Assembly: GCF_022179725.1 (NCBI RefSeq) | Contig: NZ_BPRC01000018.1 | Location: forward strand, 1 to 64,000 | Reading direction: 5' to 3' | DNA: 64,000 nt | Source: Methylorubrum aminovorans | GTDB taxonomy: Bacteria > Pseudomonadota > Alphaproteobacteria > Rhizobiales > Beijerinckiaceae | Part shown: one piece after another, positions 25,845 through 33,961 of the stretch | Position numbering within the stretch: position 1 is the stretch's first letter | Layout: each line of letters starts with the position of its first letter | The notes under the pieces: generated by a model | What the model was told of the DNA's origin: nothing | Seen by the model: the letters and a program-made list of their open reading frames with translations, nothing else | Database searches by the model: none | Program-made: the position numbers and the translations under genes

Positions 25845-26762
25845 TTACTCTGCCAGAAAGCCCTGCAACGCCCGCAGGGTCGGCTCCGGCGCCTCCTCGG
25901 CCATGAAGTGGCCGGAGGCGATGGTCACGCCCTGCGCTGCGGGGGCAAAAGTCCGCTGCCAGGCTGCCAGGGCGGTCTCCGGCTTATCCCGGTTGAGATA
26001 GGCGTCGCTGGCGAGCACCAGCACCGGCATCGATAAGGTGCGGCCCGCGGCGAGGTCGTCGCGGTCGGCGGCGCGGTCCGGCCCGTCGGCGCCGCCCGCC
26101 CGGTAATCCTCGCACATCGCGTGGATGCGCTCGGGCACGTTCCAGGCCTGCCGGTAGAGCGTGAGCGCGCGGGCGTCGAAGGCGGCGAGGTCGCGGCTCG
26201 CGCTCCAGTCGCGCAGCAGCCCCTCGAAATAGGCGTCCGGGTCGCAGCGGATCGCCTCCTCCGGCTCCGGGGCCGGGCGCGACAGAAACGACCAGTGCGG
26301 GTTCGCGCCGGGCTTCGCCTCGATGCGGGTCCACTGCACCTCGGTCGGCACGATGTCGAGGATCGCCAGCCGCTCGATCCGGCCGGGTTCGTCCAGCGCC
26401 AGCCGGTAGGCGACGCGGGCGCCGCGATCGTGGCCGGCCAGAGCGAAGCGGACATGACCGAGCCGCTCCATCACAGCGACGATCTCCGCCCCGAGCCGCC
26501 GCTTGGCGTAGGCGTTCTCCCCGCCGCCAGAGGCGGGGGCGGCCGACCAGCCGTAGCCCTTCAGGTCGAGGGCGATCACCCGGTGCGTCTCGGCGAGTGC
26601 CGGCGCCAGCCGGTGCCACATCGCGTGGCTCTGCGGGAAGCCGTGCAGCAGGAGGAGCGGCGGCGCGTCCTGCGGGCCCTTGGCCCGGCCGAACCAGCGG
26701 CCGGCCGGCCCCTCGATCCAGAGCGGCTCGAAGCCGGGAAAAAGGTCGTCGCCCTCGGCCAT
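25845..26762 (-). CDS. Alpha/beta hydrolase of the fluoroacetate-dehalogenase type
   Basis: A 305-residue cytosolic hydrolase. It has HGFPQSHAMWHRLAPAL (oxyanion region), the nucleophile elbow GHDRGARVAYRLALDEPGRI with Asp, FEGLLRDWSA and a C-terminal catalytic His in ASGHFMAEEAPEPT. The GHDRGAR elbow and overall order match haloacetate/fluoroacetate dehalogenases. Many such proteins have other substrates, so dehalogenation is a family suggestion. The start is ATG 26762. Confidence 0.8.
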   Translation of the reverse strand: MAEGDDLFPGFEPLWIEGPAGRWFGRAKGPQDAPPLLLLHGFPQSHAMWHRLAPALAETHRVIALDLKGYGWSAAPASGGGENAYAKRRLGAEIVAVMERLGHVRFALAGHDRGARVAYRLALDEPGRIERLAILDIVPTEVQWTRIEAKPGANPHWSFLSRPAPEPEEAIRCDPDAYFEGLLRDWSASRDLAAFDARALTLYRQAWNVPERIHAMCEDYRAGGADGPDRAADRDDLAAGRTLSMPVLVLASDAYLNRDKPETALAAWQRTFAPAAQGVTIASGHFMAEEAPEPTLRALQGFLAE

Positions 26763-27049
26763 CCATCAACCTCAGCCGCATCCAGGATGCGGATAACGGT
26801 CCGGCGCGGCGAAAGCTCCGGTGCCTCTCGATCGCTGGATCGCTCAGGATTCCATGTTCGGAATTTTGCAACCTAGAAGAAACAGATCGGATCTGTGCAA
26901 TTCAGGCGGTGGCCTTCAGCCTTCCCTGCACTTGGGTTTGCACTTCGATTGACAGGATTGGATCGTTAATTGGGCATGATGGCCAAGTCATAGGCATGAG
27001 GAAATATTTACATTCTGGCCTCAAAATCCCGTCTGCCTAGGGTGATGCT

Positions 27050-29146
27050 ATGCCTCTGAACGATCTTGAAGAACTGGCGCGGATCGCGTTCGACTGGCTC
27101 TGGGCTACCGATGCCGAGGACAGATTCAGTTACATCTCTCCGGGCGCCGAGCGTCTGCTGGGCCGCCCGCCGGAGAGTCTGATCGGGCGGGCGCGCGAGA
27201 CCCTGGCCGGTGAGGAGGCGAACCTTGCGCCTTATCGCGAGACGATCGCCGCGCGCCGCCCCTTCCGTGAACTGACCTACGTCTATCGCCATCCCGACGG
27301 CACGCCGCGTTGGTTCGAGATCAGCGGTCGCCCGCTTTTCTCGCCCGAGGGCGACTTCCTCGGTTATCGGGGCGTCGGCAGCGACGTCACCGAACAGCAC
27401 CGGACCCGGCGCGCCCTGGTCGAGGCCCATGCCCAGCTCAGCGAGCAGAACCGGCGCTTCGACGCGGCCCTGGAGAACATGACGCACGGGCTGTGCCTGT
27501 TCGATGCGGGGCAGCGGCTCCTCGTGTGGAACCGGCGCTACCTGGAAATCTTCGGCCTGTCGGAGGATGCGGTCCATGTCGGCATGGGCCAGCGCGCCAT
27601 CATCGAGATGTTGGTGGCGCTCGGGCGCTACAAGCGCGGCGCCACGATCGATGCGATCAGCGAGAGCACCCGCACGTCGCTCTCCGGAGACGGATCGAAA
27701 TCGGTGCTGCGCGAACTCGCCGACGGGCGGGTCATCGCCGTGACCCACCGCCCCATGGCCGAGGGCGGCGGCTGGGTCGCGACCTTCGAGGACATCACCG
27801 AGCGGCGGCGCAACGAGGCGCGCATCATCCACATGGCCCGCCACGACGGCCTCACCGATCTGCCCAACCGCACCCGCCTGCGCGAGATCGGCACCGAGTG
27901 GATCGAGGCTCTGCGCGCCGAGGCGGCGGCGCCGCTCGCCGTCCTCTGCCTCGACCTCGACCGGTTCAAGCCGGTCAACGACAGCTTCGGCCACGCGGTG
28001 GGCGATGCCCTGCTGCGGGCGGTGGCCGAGCGGCTGCGGGGGCAGGTGCGCAGCCACGACGTGGTGGCCCGGCTCGGGGGCGACGAGTTCGCGGTACTCT
28101 CCCGCGTCGAGGATGCGGCCGGGGCCGCGGCCCTGGCCGAGCGCCTGATCGAGACCGTCGCCGCGCCCTACACCCTCGACGGGATCACCGTCGAGATCGG
28201 GATGAGCGCCGGCATCGCCCTGGCGGAGGAGGGCGTCCCGCATGACATCGAGCGCCTCCTCAAGGAGGCCGACCTCGCCCTCTACGAGGCGAAGACCGAG
28301 GGGCGCGGCACCGTCCGCCGGTTCGAGCCGCAGATGGACGAGACCCTGCGCGAGCGGCTCGGCCTCGAGCGCGAACTGCGCGAGGCACTCCAGCAGAACC
28401 GCTTCGAACTGCACTATCAGCCGCTCGTGGACCTGTCCGACAATCGCATCACCGGCATGGAGGCGCTGGTCCGCTGGCGCCATCCCGAGCGCGGGCTCGT
28501 GAGCCCGGCGGTGTTCATCCCACTCGCCGAGGAGAGCGGTCTGATCGTGCCGATCGGCGAGTGGGTGCTGCACCAGGCCTGCCGGGATGCCGCCGCCTGG
28601 CCCGATGCGGTCAGCGTGGCGGTCAACGTCTCGCCGCTGCAACTGCGCCACCGCGGCTTCGTCCAGAGCGTGCTCGGCGCGCTCGCGGGCAGCGGCCTCC
28701 GGGCGAATCGTCTGGAACTGGAAATCACCGAGAGCGTGCTGCTCGACGACACCGAGGCAAACCTCGAAACGCTCCACACCCTGCGCAAGCTCGGGGTGCG
28801 CATCTCCATGGACGATTTCGGCACCGGTTATTCCTCGATTAGCTACCTGCGCCGCTTCCCCTTCGACAAGATCAAGATCGACCGCTCCTTCGTGCGCGAC
28901 TGCGCCGGACAGTCGGATGCCGGCGCGATCATCCGCGCCATCGTCAGCCTGGGGGCGAGCCTCGGCATCACGACGCTGGTCGAAGGGGTCGAGACCGAGC
29001 CGCAACTCGCCACCATCCGCGCGGAGGGGGCGCAGGAGGTGCAGGGCTATCTGTTCAGCCCGCCCCGGCCGGTCCACGAGATCGCCAGCCTGCTCGAGGC
29101 CGGTTCCGCGGCCCAGGGGCAACCCCAACGGACGCTGGCGGCCTGA
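27050..29146 (+). CDS. PAS-PAS-GGDEF-EAL cyclic-di-GMP enzyme
   Basis: A 698-residue sensory diguanylate cyclase/phosphodiesterase without membrane segments. PAS 1 spans about residues 5-120 (WLWATDAEDRFSYISPGAERLLG), and a PAS_7-type domain about 135-255 (ALENMTHGLCLFDAGQRLLVWN). The GGDEF domain has an intact LGGDEF at 342-347. The EAL domain has E471-A472-L473 (GMEALVRWRHP) and the DDFGTGYSS and VEGVET motifs, so both activities look possible. ATG 27050. The preceding A+T-rich stretch (26860-27000) is the probable promoter. Likely controls motility or biofilm in response to redox, light or small ligands. Confidence 0.92.
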   Translation: MPLNDLEELARIAFDWLWATDAEDRFSYISPGAERLLGRPPESLIGRARETLAGEEANLAPYRETIAARRPFRELTYVYRHPDGTPRWFEISGRPLFSPEGDFLGYRGVGSDVTEQHRTRRALVEAHAQLSEQNRRFDAALENMTHGLCLFDAGQRLLVWNRRYLEIFGLSEDAVHVGMGQRAIIEMLVALGRYKRGATIDAISESTRTSLSGDGSKSVLRELADGRVIAVTHRPMAEGGGWVATFEDITERRRNEARIIHMARHDGLTDLPNRTRLREIGTEWIEALRAEAAAPLAVLCLDLDRFKPVNDSFGHAVGDALLRAVAERLRGQVRSHDVVARLGGDEFAVLSRVEDAAGAAALAERLIETVAAPYTLDGITVEIGMSAGIALAEEGVPHDIERLLKEADLALYEAKTEGRGTVRRFEPQMDETLRERLGLERELREALQQNRFELHYQPLVDLSDNRITGMEALVRWRHPERGLVSPAVFIPLAEESGLIVPIGEWVLHQACRDAAAWPDAVSVAVNVSPLQLRHRGFVQSVLGALAGSGLRANRLELEITESVLLDDTEANLETLHTLRKLGVRISMDDFGTGYSSISYLRRFPFDKIKIDRSFVRDCAGQSDAGAIIRAIVSLGASLGITTLVEGVETEPQLATIRAEGAQEVQGYLFSPPRPVHEIASLLEAGSAAQGQPQRTLAA

Positions 29147-29318
29147 GGCGCTCCCGGCAAAATCTCCTCGAGCCTCCCTTCGATCGCCCCGTCCTCCCGC
29201 CCGGAAGATCCTCCGGGCGCGCGGGCGCGTCCGGTCCCAGCTCAGCGGCCGGAACAGAGGCTCCGCAGCCGCCGTTGCTCCCCAAGGGGTGGATGAAAGC
29301 GGGATCCCGCCGCTGCCC

Positions 29319-29343
29319 GGAACGCTTCGGCCCGGCAACCGTT
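29319..29343 (+). promoter_or_regulatory. EcfG (general stress response) promoter
   Basis: GGAAC at 29319-29323 and CGTT at 29340-29343 with exactly 16 bp between them match the alphaproteobacterial EcfG consensus perfectly. It lies about 100 bp upstream of the DUF1328 gene, a typical general-stress target. Confidence 0.75.
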
Positions 29344-29441
29344 TTCAGCGCCATCGACGGAACGAATCCGGTAGCTTGGCAATTCTCCAAGCCAGGACAG
29401 ACTTACAAGACACCGTCCAAGACGGACGTCAGGAGGATACC

Positions 29442-29618
29442 ATGATCGGTTGGGCTGTAACCTTTCTCGTCGTCGCTCTGATCGCCGCTCTGCTCGGCTT
29501 CGGCGGCATCGCCGGCACCGCCATGGAGGCGGCCAAGATCGTGTTCTTCGTCGCGATCGCGCTGTTCCTGATCTCGGCGGTGATGGGCGCCGTGCGCGGT
29601 CGCTCGCCGCGGTTGTGA
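29442..29618 (+). CDS. DUF1328 (YtjA-type) small membrane protein
   Basis: A 58-residue inner-membrane protein with two transmembrane helices (MIGWAVTFLVVALIAALLGF and KIVFFVAIALFLISAVMGA) separated by GGIAGTAMEA, the DUF1328 signature. AGGAGG lies 5 bp before ATG 29442. The EcfG promoter at 29319 implies induction by general stress, which is commonly reported for this family in rhizobiales. Function unknown. Confidence 0.9.
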   Translation: MIGWAVTFLVVALIAALLGFGGIAGTAMEAAKIVFFVAIALFLISAVMGAVRGRSPRL

Positions 29619-29646
29619 CCGACCTGAACCGCGCGGTTCGATGAAA

Positions 29647-29677
29647 GGGCGGCCCTCGCGGGCCGCCTTTTCCTTTT
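29647..29677 (+). terminator. Terminator of the DUF1328 gene
   Basis: GGCGGCCC-TCGC-GGGCCGCC (29648-29667) is followed by TTTTCCTTTT. It is a strong intrinsic terminator 29 bp past the stop. Confidence 0.85.
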
Positions 29678-29708
29678 GCGCGGACCCACGCTCTGATAAG
29701 GGGCGCGG

Positions 29709-31658
29709 ATGACCGACAATCCAGACCCCTCCCCGGCCGTACCCGCGGACCAAGCCGCCGCGCCCGAGGGCGAGCGCATCGCCAAGACCATCGCCCGCGC
29801 CGGCATCGCCTCCCGCCGCGACGCCGAGGCGATGATCGAGGCCGGCCGCGTCACCCTCAACGGCAAGGTCCTGACCTCGCCGGCGATCAACGTCACCGAC
29901 GCCGACCGCATCACGATCGACGGCGAGCCCCTGCCCGTCCGCGAGCGCACCCGGTTGTGGCTGCTGCACAAGCCGCGCGGCGTCGTCACCACCGCCCGCG
30001 ATCCGGAAGGGCGCCAGACGGTGTTCGACGGGTTGCCCGACGACCTGCCGCGGGTCGTCGCCATCGGCCGGCTCGACATCAACACCGAGGGTCTGCTGCT
30101 GCTCACCAACGACGGTGGGCTGGCCAAGGTGATCGCCCATCCCGATACCGGCTGGCTGCGCCGCTACCGGGTGCGCGCCTTCGGCGACATCACCCAGGCC
30201 GATCTCGACCGGCTCAAGAAGGGCGTCACCGTCGACGGCATGGAATACGGCCCCGTCGAGGCCACCCTCGACCGGGTCCAGGGCGACAACCTCTGGCTCA
30301 CCCTCGGCCTGCGCGAGGGCAAGAACCGCGAGGTCAAGCGCATCCTCGAACATCTCGGCCTCTCCGTGAACCGGCTGATCCGGCTCTCGTTCGGGCCGTT
30401 CCAGCTCGGCGACCTCGAAGTCGGTCTGGTCGAGGAGATCCGCACCAAGGTGCTGAAGGAGCAGCTCGGAAAGAGCCTCGCCGAGCAGGCCGGCGTCGAT
30501 TTCGAGAGCCCGGTGCGCGAGGCCATCGCCCCGTTCGGAAGCCCCAAGGCGACGAAGGCCGCTTCACCCGCCGGGCGGGGCCGTCCGGGTGCCCGCGACG
30601 AGGGCCGCGACCAGGAGCGGTCGGAGCCGCGCTCGGGTGCCCGCGGCGGAGCGGCCGTCCGTCCGCCGCGCGATCCCGCGCGCCCTGCCGCCCCGCGCGC
30701 CGCCGCGCGCCCGGCCCCGCGGGCACCCTCGCCGACCGTGTGGCGGGCCGACGACGAGACCCGTCCGCGCGCGAGCAAGGTGCCGCGCCGGGGCATGGAC
30801 CCGAAGACCGCCCGCGCGGCGGCGGCCGAGCGCGGCCGCGAGCGGGTCGGCGCGATCCAGGCGGCCGGCGAGCGCCGGGTGCTGGTCGAGCGGCTCCAGC
30901 CGACGCCGGAGACTCCCGCCCCCGAGCCGCATCGCCGGGTCCGCTTCCGTAGGGAGGAGGAGCGGCCCGAGCCGCAGGAGCGTCCCCGCCAAGAGCGCCC
31001 CCGCCCAGAGCGTTCTTACCAAGAGCGTTCTTACCAGGAGCGCCCCCAGCAGGAGCGCGGCTACCAAGAACGCAGCCGCGACGATCGGCGCGAGGATCGG
31101 CCGCGCCGAGACGCGCCGACAGGCGATGCCCGTCCCCGCCGCCACGAGGCCGGGGCGGCCGGCTCGCCCGAGCGGCGTGGCCCGCCGCGCGAGCGCCAGA
31201 CCGAGCGCCAAGCCGAGGGCCGTCCGTTCCGGGAGCGGAGCGAGGGCCGCCCCTCGCGCGACCGCGGCGAGGGTGCGCCCCGCCGGGAGCGTCCCGCCGA
31301 GGGGGGCGCGCCGGAGCGCCGCGGCCCCCCGCGCGACCGACCCCGCGCCGCCGAGAGCGAGCGGCCCGCCCGCCCGCCGCGCGGCGAGGGCGGCGGTTTC
31401 CGCAAGGGGCCGGGTGCCGGTCCGGGCGGCAAGCCCGGCTTCAAGGGCGGCGCCCGCGACGGGGCCAGAGGCGACTTCAAAGGCGGTCCCAAGGGAGCGC
31501 CCAGGGGCGGCCCGCGGGGAGACTTCAAGCCCGGCGGACGACCGGGGGGCGGGCGTCCCGGCGGAAAGCCCGGCGGTGCCGGTGGCCGTCCCGGCGGTGG
31601 CAAGCCGGGGCCGCGCGGAGGCGGTCGTCCCGGCCGTCCGCCGCGCGGCGACGCCTAG
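29709..31658 (+). CDS. RluB/RsuA-family pseudouridine synthase with long disordered tail
   Basis: A 649-residue protein. Residues about 20-270 form a complete rRNA pseudouridine synthase: an S4 domain (RIAKTIARAGIASRRDAEAMIEAG), the catalytic Asp in IGRLDINTEGLLLLTNDG, and REGKNREVKRILEHLGL. The remaining roughly 370 residues are low complexity: an Arg/Pro/Ala segment, tandem QERP/YQER repeats near residues 425-460, then Gly/Arg/Pro-rich GGRPGGKPGG. Such tails are basic and probably RNA-binding. It modifies 23S (or 16S) rRNA; which base cannot be said. It is followed closely by rsmD. Confidence 0.88.
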   Translation: MTDNPDPSPAVPADQAAAPEGERIAKTIARAGIASRRDAEAMIEAGRVTLNGKVLTSPAINVTDADRITIDGEPLPVRERTRLWLLHKPRGVVTTARDPEGRQTVFDGLPDDLPRVVAIGRLDINTEGLLLLTNDGGLAKVIAHPDTGWLRRYRVRAFGDITQADLDRLKKGVTVDGMEYGPVEATLDRVQGDNLWLTLGLREGKNREVKRILEHLGLSVNRLIRLSFGPFQLGDLEVGLVEEIRTKVLKEQLGKSLAEQAGVDFESPVREAIAPFGSPKATKAASPAGRGRPGARDEGRDQERSEPRSGARGGAAVRPPRDPARPAAPRAAARPAPRAPSPTVWRADDETRPRASKVPRRGMDPKTARAAAAERGRERVGAIQAAGERRVLVERLQPTPETPAPEPHRRVRFRREEERPEPQERPRQERPRPERSYQERSYQERPQQERGYQERSRDDRREDRPRRDAPTGDARPRRHEAGAAGSPERRGPPRERQTERQAEGRPFRERSEGRPSRDRGEGAPRRERPAEGGAPERRGPPRDRPRAAESERPARPPRGEGGGFRKGPGAGPGGKPGFKGGARDGARGDFKGGPKGAPRGGPRGDFKPGGRPGGGRPGGKPGGAGGRPGGGKPGPRGGGRPGRPPRGDA

Positions 31659-31668
31659 GGTCTAACCC

Positions 31669-32220
31669 GTGCGGATCGTCGGCGGCGAATGGCGCGGGCG
31701 CCGGCTCGCCGGGCCGAAGGCGGAGGGCATCCGCCCGACCTCCGACCGCCTGCGCGAGGCCCTGTTCAACGTCCTGGCCCACGCCTACGACGACGCGGTC
31801 GAGGGCGCGGTGGTGCTCGATCTGTTCGCGGGCACCGGCGCGCTCGGCTTCGAGGCGCTCTCCCGCGGCGCGGCGCGCGCCGTCTTCGTGGATGAGGGGC
31901 GCCAGGCCGGCGCGCTGATCCGGGAGGGCATCGCCGCGCTCGATTGCGGGGACCGCGCCCGGTTGATCCAGCGCGACGCGACCCGGCTCGGACCCGCCCC
32001 GGAGGCCGCCTCCCTCGTCTTCTGCGATCCGCCCTACCGGAAGAACCTCGCCCCCGCGGCGCTCGCCGCGGCGGCAGCCGGCGGCTGGCTCAGCCCCGGC
32101 GCGCTGGTTCTGGTCGAGGAGGCCGCCGAGGCCGGCCCTGTCCTACCGCCCGGTTTCGCCGAGCTGGAGCGGCGCAGCTACGGCGAGACGGCGGTGACGT
32201 TCGGCCGCTTCGGGGAATGA
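31669..32220 (+). CDS. rsmD: 16S rRNA (guanine-966 N2)-methyltransferase
   Basis: A 183-residue SAM enzyme. It has MRIVGGEWRGRRL, RPTSDRLREALFNVL, the SAM loop LDLFAGTGALGFEALSRGA and the catalytic DPPY (FCDPPYRKNLA). The start is GTG at 31669, 10 bp after the pseudouridine-synthase stop, so both rRNA-modifying enzymes are probably co-transcribed. Confidence 0.93.
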   Translation: MRIVGGEWRGRRLAGPKAEGIRPTSDRLREALFNVLAHAYDDAVEGAVVLDLFAGTGALGFEALSRGAARAVFVDEGRQAGALIREGIAALDCGDRARLIQRDATRLGPAPEAASLVFCDPPYRKNLAPAALAAAAAGGWLSPGALVLVEEAAEAGPVLPPGFAELERRSYGETAVTFGRFGE

Positions 32221-32292
32221 TCCCTTCGCCGATGCGTTGAGGTTGCCCTATCTCGCTCGGGCCACGCCCGTCCGCGAAGGAGGCCCGCGCCC

Positions 32293-33234
32293 ATGCCGCC
32301 CGTCCTGCCGCCCATCCCTCCACTTTCCCGCCGAACCCTCCTGCAGGGCGCCGCCGCCCTCGCCGGAGCCGGGCTCGCCCCGGCCCTGCTGCGCCCGGCC
32401 CATGCCGCCGACGCCCTGATCACCCGGCCGATCCCCTCCTCCGGCGAGCGTTTGCCGGCGATGGGCATCGGCACCTCGCGCCGCTACGAGGTGGCGGTGA
32501 CGCCCGAGGCCACCGCCCCCTTGCGCGAGGCGGTGGAGCGCTTCGTGGCGCTCGGCGGCCGGGTGATCGACACCGCCCCGAGCTACGGCTCGGCCGAGGA
32601 CGTCCTCGGCCTCATCCTCCAGGGCCTGCGCGAAAAGGTCTTTCTCGCCACCAAGGTCGCGTCCCGCGGCCGGGCGGCGGCGGAGGCCGAGACCGAGCGC
32701 TCGTTCCAGCGCCTGCGCACGGACAAGATCGACCTCATCGCCGTGCACAACCTGATCGACACGGAGACCAACCTCGCCGTCCTGCGCGCGCTCAAGGAGA
32801 AGGGCCGCATCCGCTACGTCGGCGTCACGGTCTGGCGCGACGAGCAGTTCCCCGAGCTCGAGACGGTGATGAAGCGGGAGAAACTCGACTTCTTGCAGGT
32901 GAACTACGCCCTCGACAGCCGGGCGGCGGCCGAGCGCATCCTGCCGCTGGCGGTCGAGCGCGGCGTGGCGGTGATGGTCAACGTGCCCTTCGGCCGCGAC
33001 CGTCTGTTCAAGGCGGTGAAGGACAAGCCCCTGCCCGATTTCGCCGCCGAATTCGGCTGCAAGAGCTGGGCGCAGTTCTTCCTCAAATACGTGCTCGCCA
33101 ACGAGGCCGTCACCTGCCCGATCCCCGGCATGGCGAAGGTGGTCTATGTCGAGGACAATTTGGCCGCTGCGACCGGGCGGCTGCCGGATGCCGCCGAGCG
33201 GCGCAAGATGGAGGCCTTCATCGATGCGGTCTGA
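32293..33234 (+). CDS. Tat-exported aldo/keto reductase
   Basis: A 313-residue AKR with an N-terminal twin-arginine signal (SRRTLLQGAAALAGAGLAPALL, cleavage near AHA). The mature part keeps the AKR tetrad: Asp and Tyr in IDTAPSYGSAED, Lys in LATKV and His in AVHNLI. It has the cofactor-side NYALDSRAAAERILPLA and CPIPGMA. It would act in the periplasm as a folded, cofactor-loaded enzyme. It shares an operon with a second exported NAD(P)-type protein and a nucleotide transporter, the last 11 bp overlapping the next gene. Substrate unknown. Confidence 0.82.
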   Translation: MPPVLPPIPPLSRRTLLQGAAALAGAGLAPALLRPAHAADALITRPIPSSGERLPAMGIGTSRRYEVAVTPEATAPLREAVERFVALGGRVIDTAPSYGSAEDVLGLILQGLREKVFLATKVASRGRAAAEAETERSFQRLRTDKIDLIAVHNLIDTETNLAVLRALKEKGRIRYVGVTVWRDEQFPELETVMKREKLDFLQVNYALDSRAAAERILPLAVERGVAVMVNVPFGRDRLFKAVKDKPLPDFAAEFGCKSWAQFFLKYVLANEAVTCPIPGMAKVVYVEDNLAAATGRLPDAAERRKMEAFIDAV

Positions 33235-33961
33235 CTTTTTCGGGATGTCGTCCGTTCGGCGCGGGGTGCTGGCGCTGCTGGCCGGCACGCTTCTGCTTCC
33301 GGCCCTGCCCGCTCTCGCGCAATCCGAAAATCCCAAAAGGATCGGGATCATCGGAGCGGGCAATATCGGCAGCACGCTCGGCCGGCTCTGGATCAAGGCG
33401 GGTTACGAGGTGTTCTTCGCCTCCCGCCATCCGGAGCAGTTGAAGGCGCTCGTGGAAGAACTCGGGCCCCAATCGCGGACCGGCACCCCGGCGGAAGCGA
33501 TCGCCTTCGGCAACGCCGTGCTGATCGCAGTGCCCTACAAGGCCTATCCGGAGCTGGGGCGTGAGCACGCCGCTGGCCTCAAGGGCAAGGTGGTGATCGA
33601 TGCCGGCAATGCGGTGAAGGCCCGCGACGGGGCCGTCGCCGATGAGGTCGAGCGCGACGGCATCGGCGCCACATCCGCCAAGTACCTGGCCGGTGCGCAG
33701 GTGGTGCGCGCCTTCAACGCGGCGAACTACCGGGTCTTCCAGAAGAACGCCGGCCGGCCCGAGCCGCGCATGGCGGTGCCGATCGCCGGCAACGACCCGA
33801 AGGCGCTGGAGACCGCCCGCACCCTGGTCTCGGATGCCGGCTTCGACCCCGTGGTCGTCGGCGAACTGAAGGCAGCCGACACCTTCGCCATGGGCTCGCC
33901 CGGCTTCGGGCACGATCTCTCGGCGCCAGAACTGAAGCAGAAGCTCGGGGTGAAGCCTTGA
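33224..33961 (+). CDS. Exported NADPH-binding F420-reductase-like protein (COG2085 type)
   Basis: A 245-residue protein. ATG 33224 overlaps the AKR gene and has GGAGG at 33210-33214; ATG 33245 is an alternative. A signal peptide (RRGVLALLAGTLLLPALPALAQ) is followed by a Rossmann domain (IGIIGAGNIGSTLGRLWIKAG with the ASRHPEQL phosphate-binding turn) typical of NADPH:F420 reductase-like dinucleotide-binding proteins. VRAFNAANY and DAGFDPVVVGELKAAD complete the family pattern. An exported Rossmann protein is unusual. Confidence 0.78.
   Translation: MRSDFFGMSSVRRGVLALLAGTLLLPALPALAQSENPKRIGIIGAGNIGSTLGRLWIKAGYEVFFASRHPEQLKALVEELGPQSRTGTPAEAIAFGNAVLIAVPYKAYPELGREHAAGLKGKVVIDAGNAVKARDGAVADEVERDGIGATSAKYLAGAQVVRAFNAANYRVFQKNAGRPEPRMAVPIAGNDPKALETARTLVSDAGFDPVVVGELKAADTFAMGSPGFGHDLSAPELKQKLGVKP

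Noticed and set aside
27008..29338. A 776-codon open frame antisense to the GGDEF-EAL gene
   Set aside because: Same GC-rich shadow effect; no domains, while the plus strand has intact PAS, GGDEF and EAL motifs.
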